DNA from: Cryomorphaceae bacterium
Lineage (GTDB): Bacteria; Bacteroidota; Bacteroidia; Flavobacteriales_D; Crocinitomicaceae
Assembly (NCBI GenBank): GCA_027485365.1
Contig: JAIXRD010000241.1
Span: 1 to 7,064, forward strand
Length of the DNA: 7,064 bases
Reading direction: 5' to 3'
The translations under genes and the position numbers were made by a program. The notes beneath the pieces were generated by a model. It was not told the origin of the DNA and did no database searches. It saw only the letters and a program-made list of their open reading frames with translations. This document shows positions 6,032 to 7,064 of this stretch, piece by piece. How positions within the stretch are numbered: the first letter of the stretch is position 1; each line of letters begins with the position of its first letter.

Positions 6032-6580
6032 TTAATCAGGTGAATAAGTGAGCTTCTCTCCTTCTACACTTTTAAAAATCTCCGAAATGCTCATCTTATG
6101 GAATTTTTCCTTTAATAACTGATGTTTTTGCTTTCCAAGTAGCTTAAGTGCTTTCCCTTCGGCAAAACGGCGAATGCTTTCTTCATCTGAGATGGACAGT
6201 CCTGGCACTTCCGTTACATGGCCTGACTCATCTTTTGCAACCATTGTGAAATAGCAGGAGTTTGTATGTCTTACAATACCTGTTTTAGGATTTAAAGCTT
6301 CCACACGAATACCAACAATCATAGAAGATTTACCCACGTAATTTACCCTGGCTTTTAAACTAACAAGATCTCCAACTTCAATGGGGCTCAAAAACTCTAC
6401 TCCTTCCACTGAAACGGTAACTACATATCCACTAGAGTGCTTGGCTGCTGTAACGTAAGCAACTTTATCCATCAAGGACAAAATAATTCCACCATGCACC
6501 TTTCCTCCAAAATTGGCATAACTTGGAATCATCAGTTCCGTTAAAATCGTTTCAGAATCAGTGAATTTTTTGAAAATCAT
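6032..6580 (-). CDS. Acyl-CoA thioesterase, hotdog fold (YciA/ACOT7-like)
   Basis: This 182-residue cytoplasmic enzyme is predicted to hydrolyse acyl-CoA to free fatty acid and CoA. The hotdog signature is clear: ANFGGKVHGGIILSLMDKVA at 22-41. N23 and D38 sit where ACOT7/BACH-type enzymes have their catalytic Asn/Asp positions, and the HGG turn leads into the long central helix. Strands follow as VTVSVEGVEFLSPIEVGDLV (54-73), then VGKSSMIVGIRVEA (82-95) and HTNSCYFTMVA (105-115), typical of this family. The C-terminal tail of about 50 residues is basic and helical and is longer than in minimal family members. The gene begins one base after the stop of the DUF350 gene (TAA, G, ATG), so the two are almost certainly co-transcribed and translationally coupled. 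Confidence 0.92.
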   Translation of the reverse strand: MIFKKFTDSETILTELMIPSYANFGGKVHGGIILSLMDKVAYVTAAKHSSGYVVTVSVEGVEFLSPIEVGDLVSLKARVNYVGKSSMIVGIRVEALNPKTGIVRHTNSCYFTMVAKDESGHVTEVPGLSISDEESIRRFAEGKALKLLGKQKHQLLKEKFHKMSISEIFKSVEGEKLTYSPD

Positions 6581-6581
6581 C

Positions 6582-7064
6582 TTATCGAATTTGTAATACG
6601 TCTGGGTATGGAATCATCGCTTCGCAAAGGTGACCACAATAATCGCTTACGATGTAAGAAATCCCAATTATTAAGGCTACGGCAACCAAGGTTGAATTGA
6701 TTCGCTTCGCTTTCATCTCTTCTATTTCATTCACTTTTGTCATTTGGAATATTGCCACTAAACCTCCGGTAATTACCAAAAAAGACGCAATGATTCCAAT
6801 CACAGCAAACAACCCAATATACCCCAAGGCATTTCCCATGGTAGCTAAACTTAAGGTACCCTCGGGATTTAACAAGCGAATTGCATTTACCGCGGGATCA
6901 ACAATATCTGATAATATTAAAGATCCACTGGCAATAACACCCACTTGAAAAATACTCAAGGCTAGATTATCATGTTCTTCTATTTGATAATTACGAACTA
7001 AAAATCCAGTAACAACCCGATGAATAATAAATAGCCCTAAAAAAAAAAAGAAAAAAGCAAAGGC
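6582..7064 (-). CDS. DUF350-type multi-helix membrane protein (N-terminus beyond window)
   Basis: The frame is open from the stop at 6582-6584 to the right edge, giving 160 residues. A TTG at 6957-6959 could be misread as the start, but the 35 codons before it are open and encode a plausible membrane segment and loop (LGLFIIHRVVTGFLVRNYQ), so the gene extends further. Hydrophobic segments lie at about residues 1-14, 35-60, 80-106 and 122-142. Two similar units are visible: IEEHDNLALSIFQVGVIASG and, later, EMKAKRINSTLVAVALIIG. This matches the internal duplication of DUF350 inner-membrane proteins, whose function is unknown. The link with the thioesterase (one-base gap) may point to a membrane or lipid role, but that is only contextual. 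The family assignment is moderate and the reading frame is secure. Confidence 0.8.
   Translation of the reverse strand, partial: AFAFFFFFLGLFIIHRVVTGFLVRNYQIEEHDNLALSIFQVGVIASGSLILSDIVDPAVNAIRLLNPEGTLSLATMGNALGYIGLFAVIGIIASFLVITGGLVAIFQMTKVNEIEEMKAKRINSTLVAVALIIGISYIVSDYCGHLCEAMIPYPDVLQIR
7039..7049 (+). repeat. Homopolymer of 11 A (11 T in the coding strand)
   Basis: A run of 11 A, followed by a G and six more A, lies inside the DUF350 gene, where it encodes consecutive phenylalanines of a membrane helix. Runs of this length are prone to slippage and to sequencing error. Confidence 0.8.

Noticed and set aside
6697..6948. Plus-strand open frame of 83 codons
   Set aside because: It is antisense to the DUF350 membrane helices and is a shadow frame.
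6957..6959. TTG as the start of the DUF350 gene
   Set aside because: The frame stays open for 35 more codons to the window edge and encodes a plausible membrane helix and loop, so the real start is outside the window.

Overview
The window looks like a chromosomal stretch from a member of the Bacteroidota. The DNA is AT-rich, ribosome binding sites are absent or weak, one gene start has a sequence matching the Bacteroidota -7 promoter element (TAnnTTTG), and the gene families fit (DUF4143 ATPase, DUF350 membrane protein, hotdog acyl-CoA thioesterase, NACHT-like STAND proteins). No species can be named. There is no sign of rRNA, tRNA, CRISPR or a transposase.

From left to right, positions 1-4179 hold an accessory cluster read on the minus strand, so its order of transcription is right to left. 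First comes an 817-residue protein with two HEPN-like domains followed by a NACHT-like STAND NTPase core (1726-4179). It stops abruptly at the beginning of the winged-helix region. Five bases later a second protein (269-1720) starts with what looks like the rest of that winged helix, then continues into kinesin-light-chain-type TPR repeats. Overlapping its end by 11 bases, a third gene (1-279, cut by the window edge) starts with almost the same N-terminal module again (88 of 93 residues identical). The locus therefore reads as one effector-NTPase followed by a tandem series of separate proteins that share a docking module and may carry different sensor ends.

Positions 4365-5492 hold a DUF4143-type ATPase (minus strand), bracketed by two imperfect 17-bp direct repeats. 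A small two-helix membrane protein is read from the plus strand (5654-5998). It is convergent with a tight minus-strand pair: an acyl-CoA thioesterase (6032-6580), preceded by one base of spacing by a DUF350 membrane protein that runs off the right edge (6582-7064).

The inferred joint function of the left cluster is abortive-infection-type immunity or another conflict function. TPR proteins would sense a trigger, complete the NTPase fold and release or oligomerise the HEPN ribonuclease-like domains. The domain content supports this, but nothing in the sequence proves it. The right-hand genes look like ordinary cellular genes.
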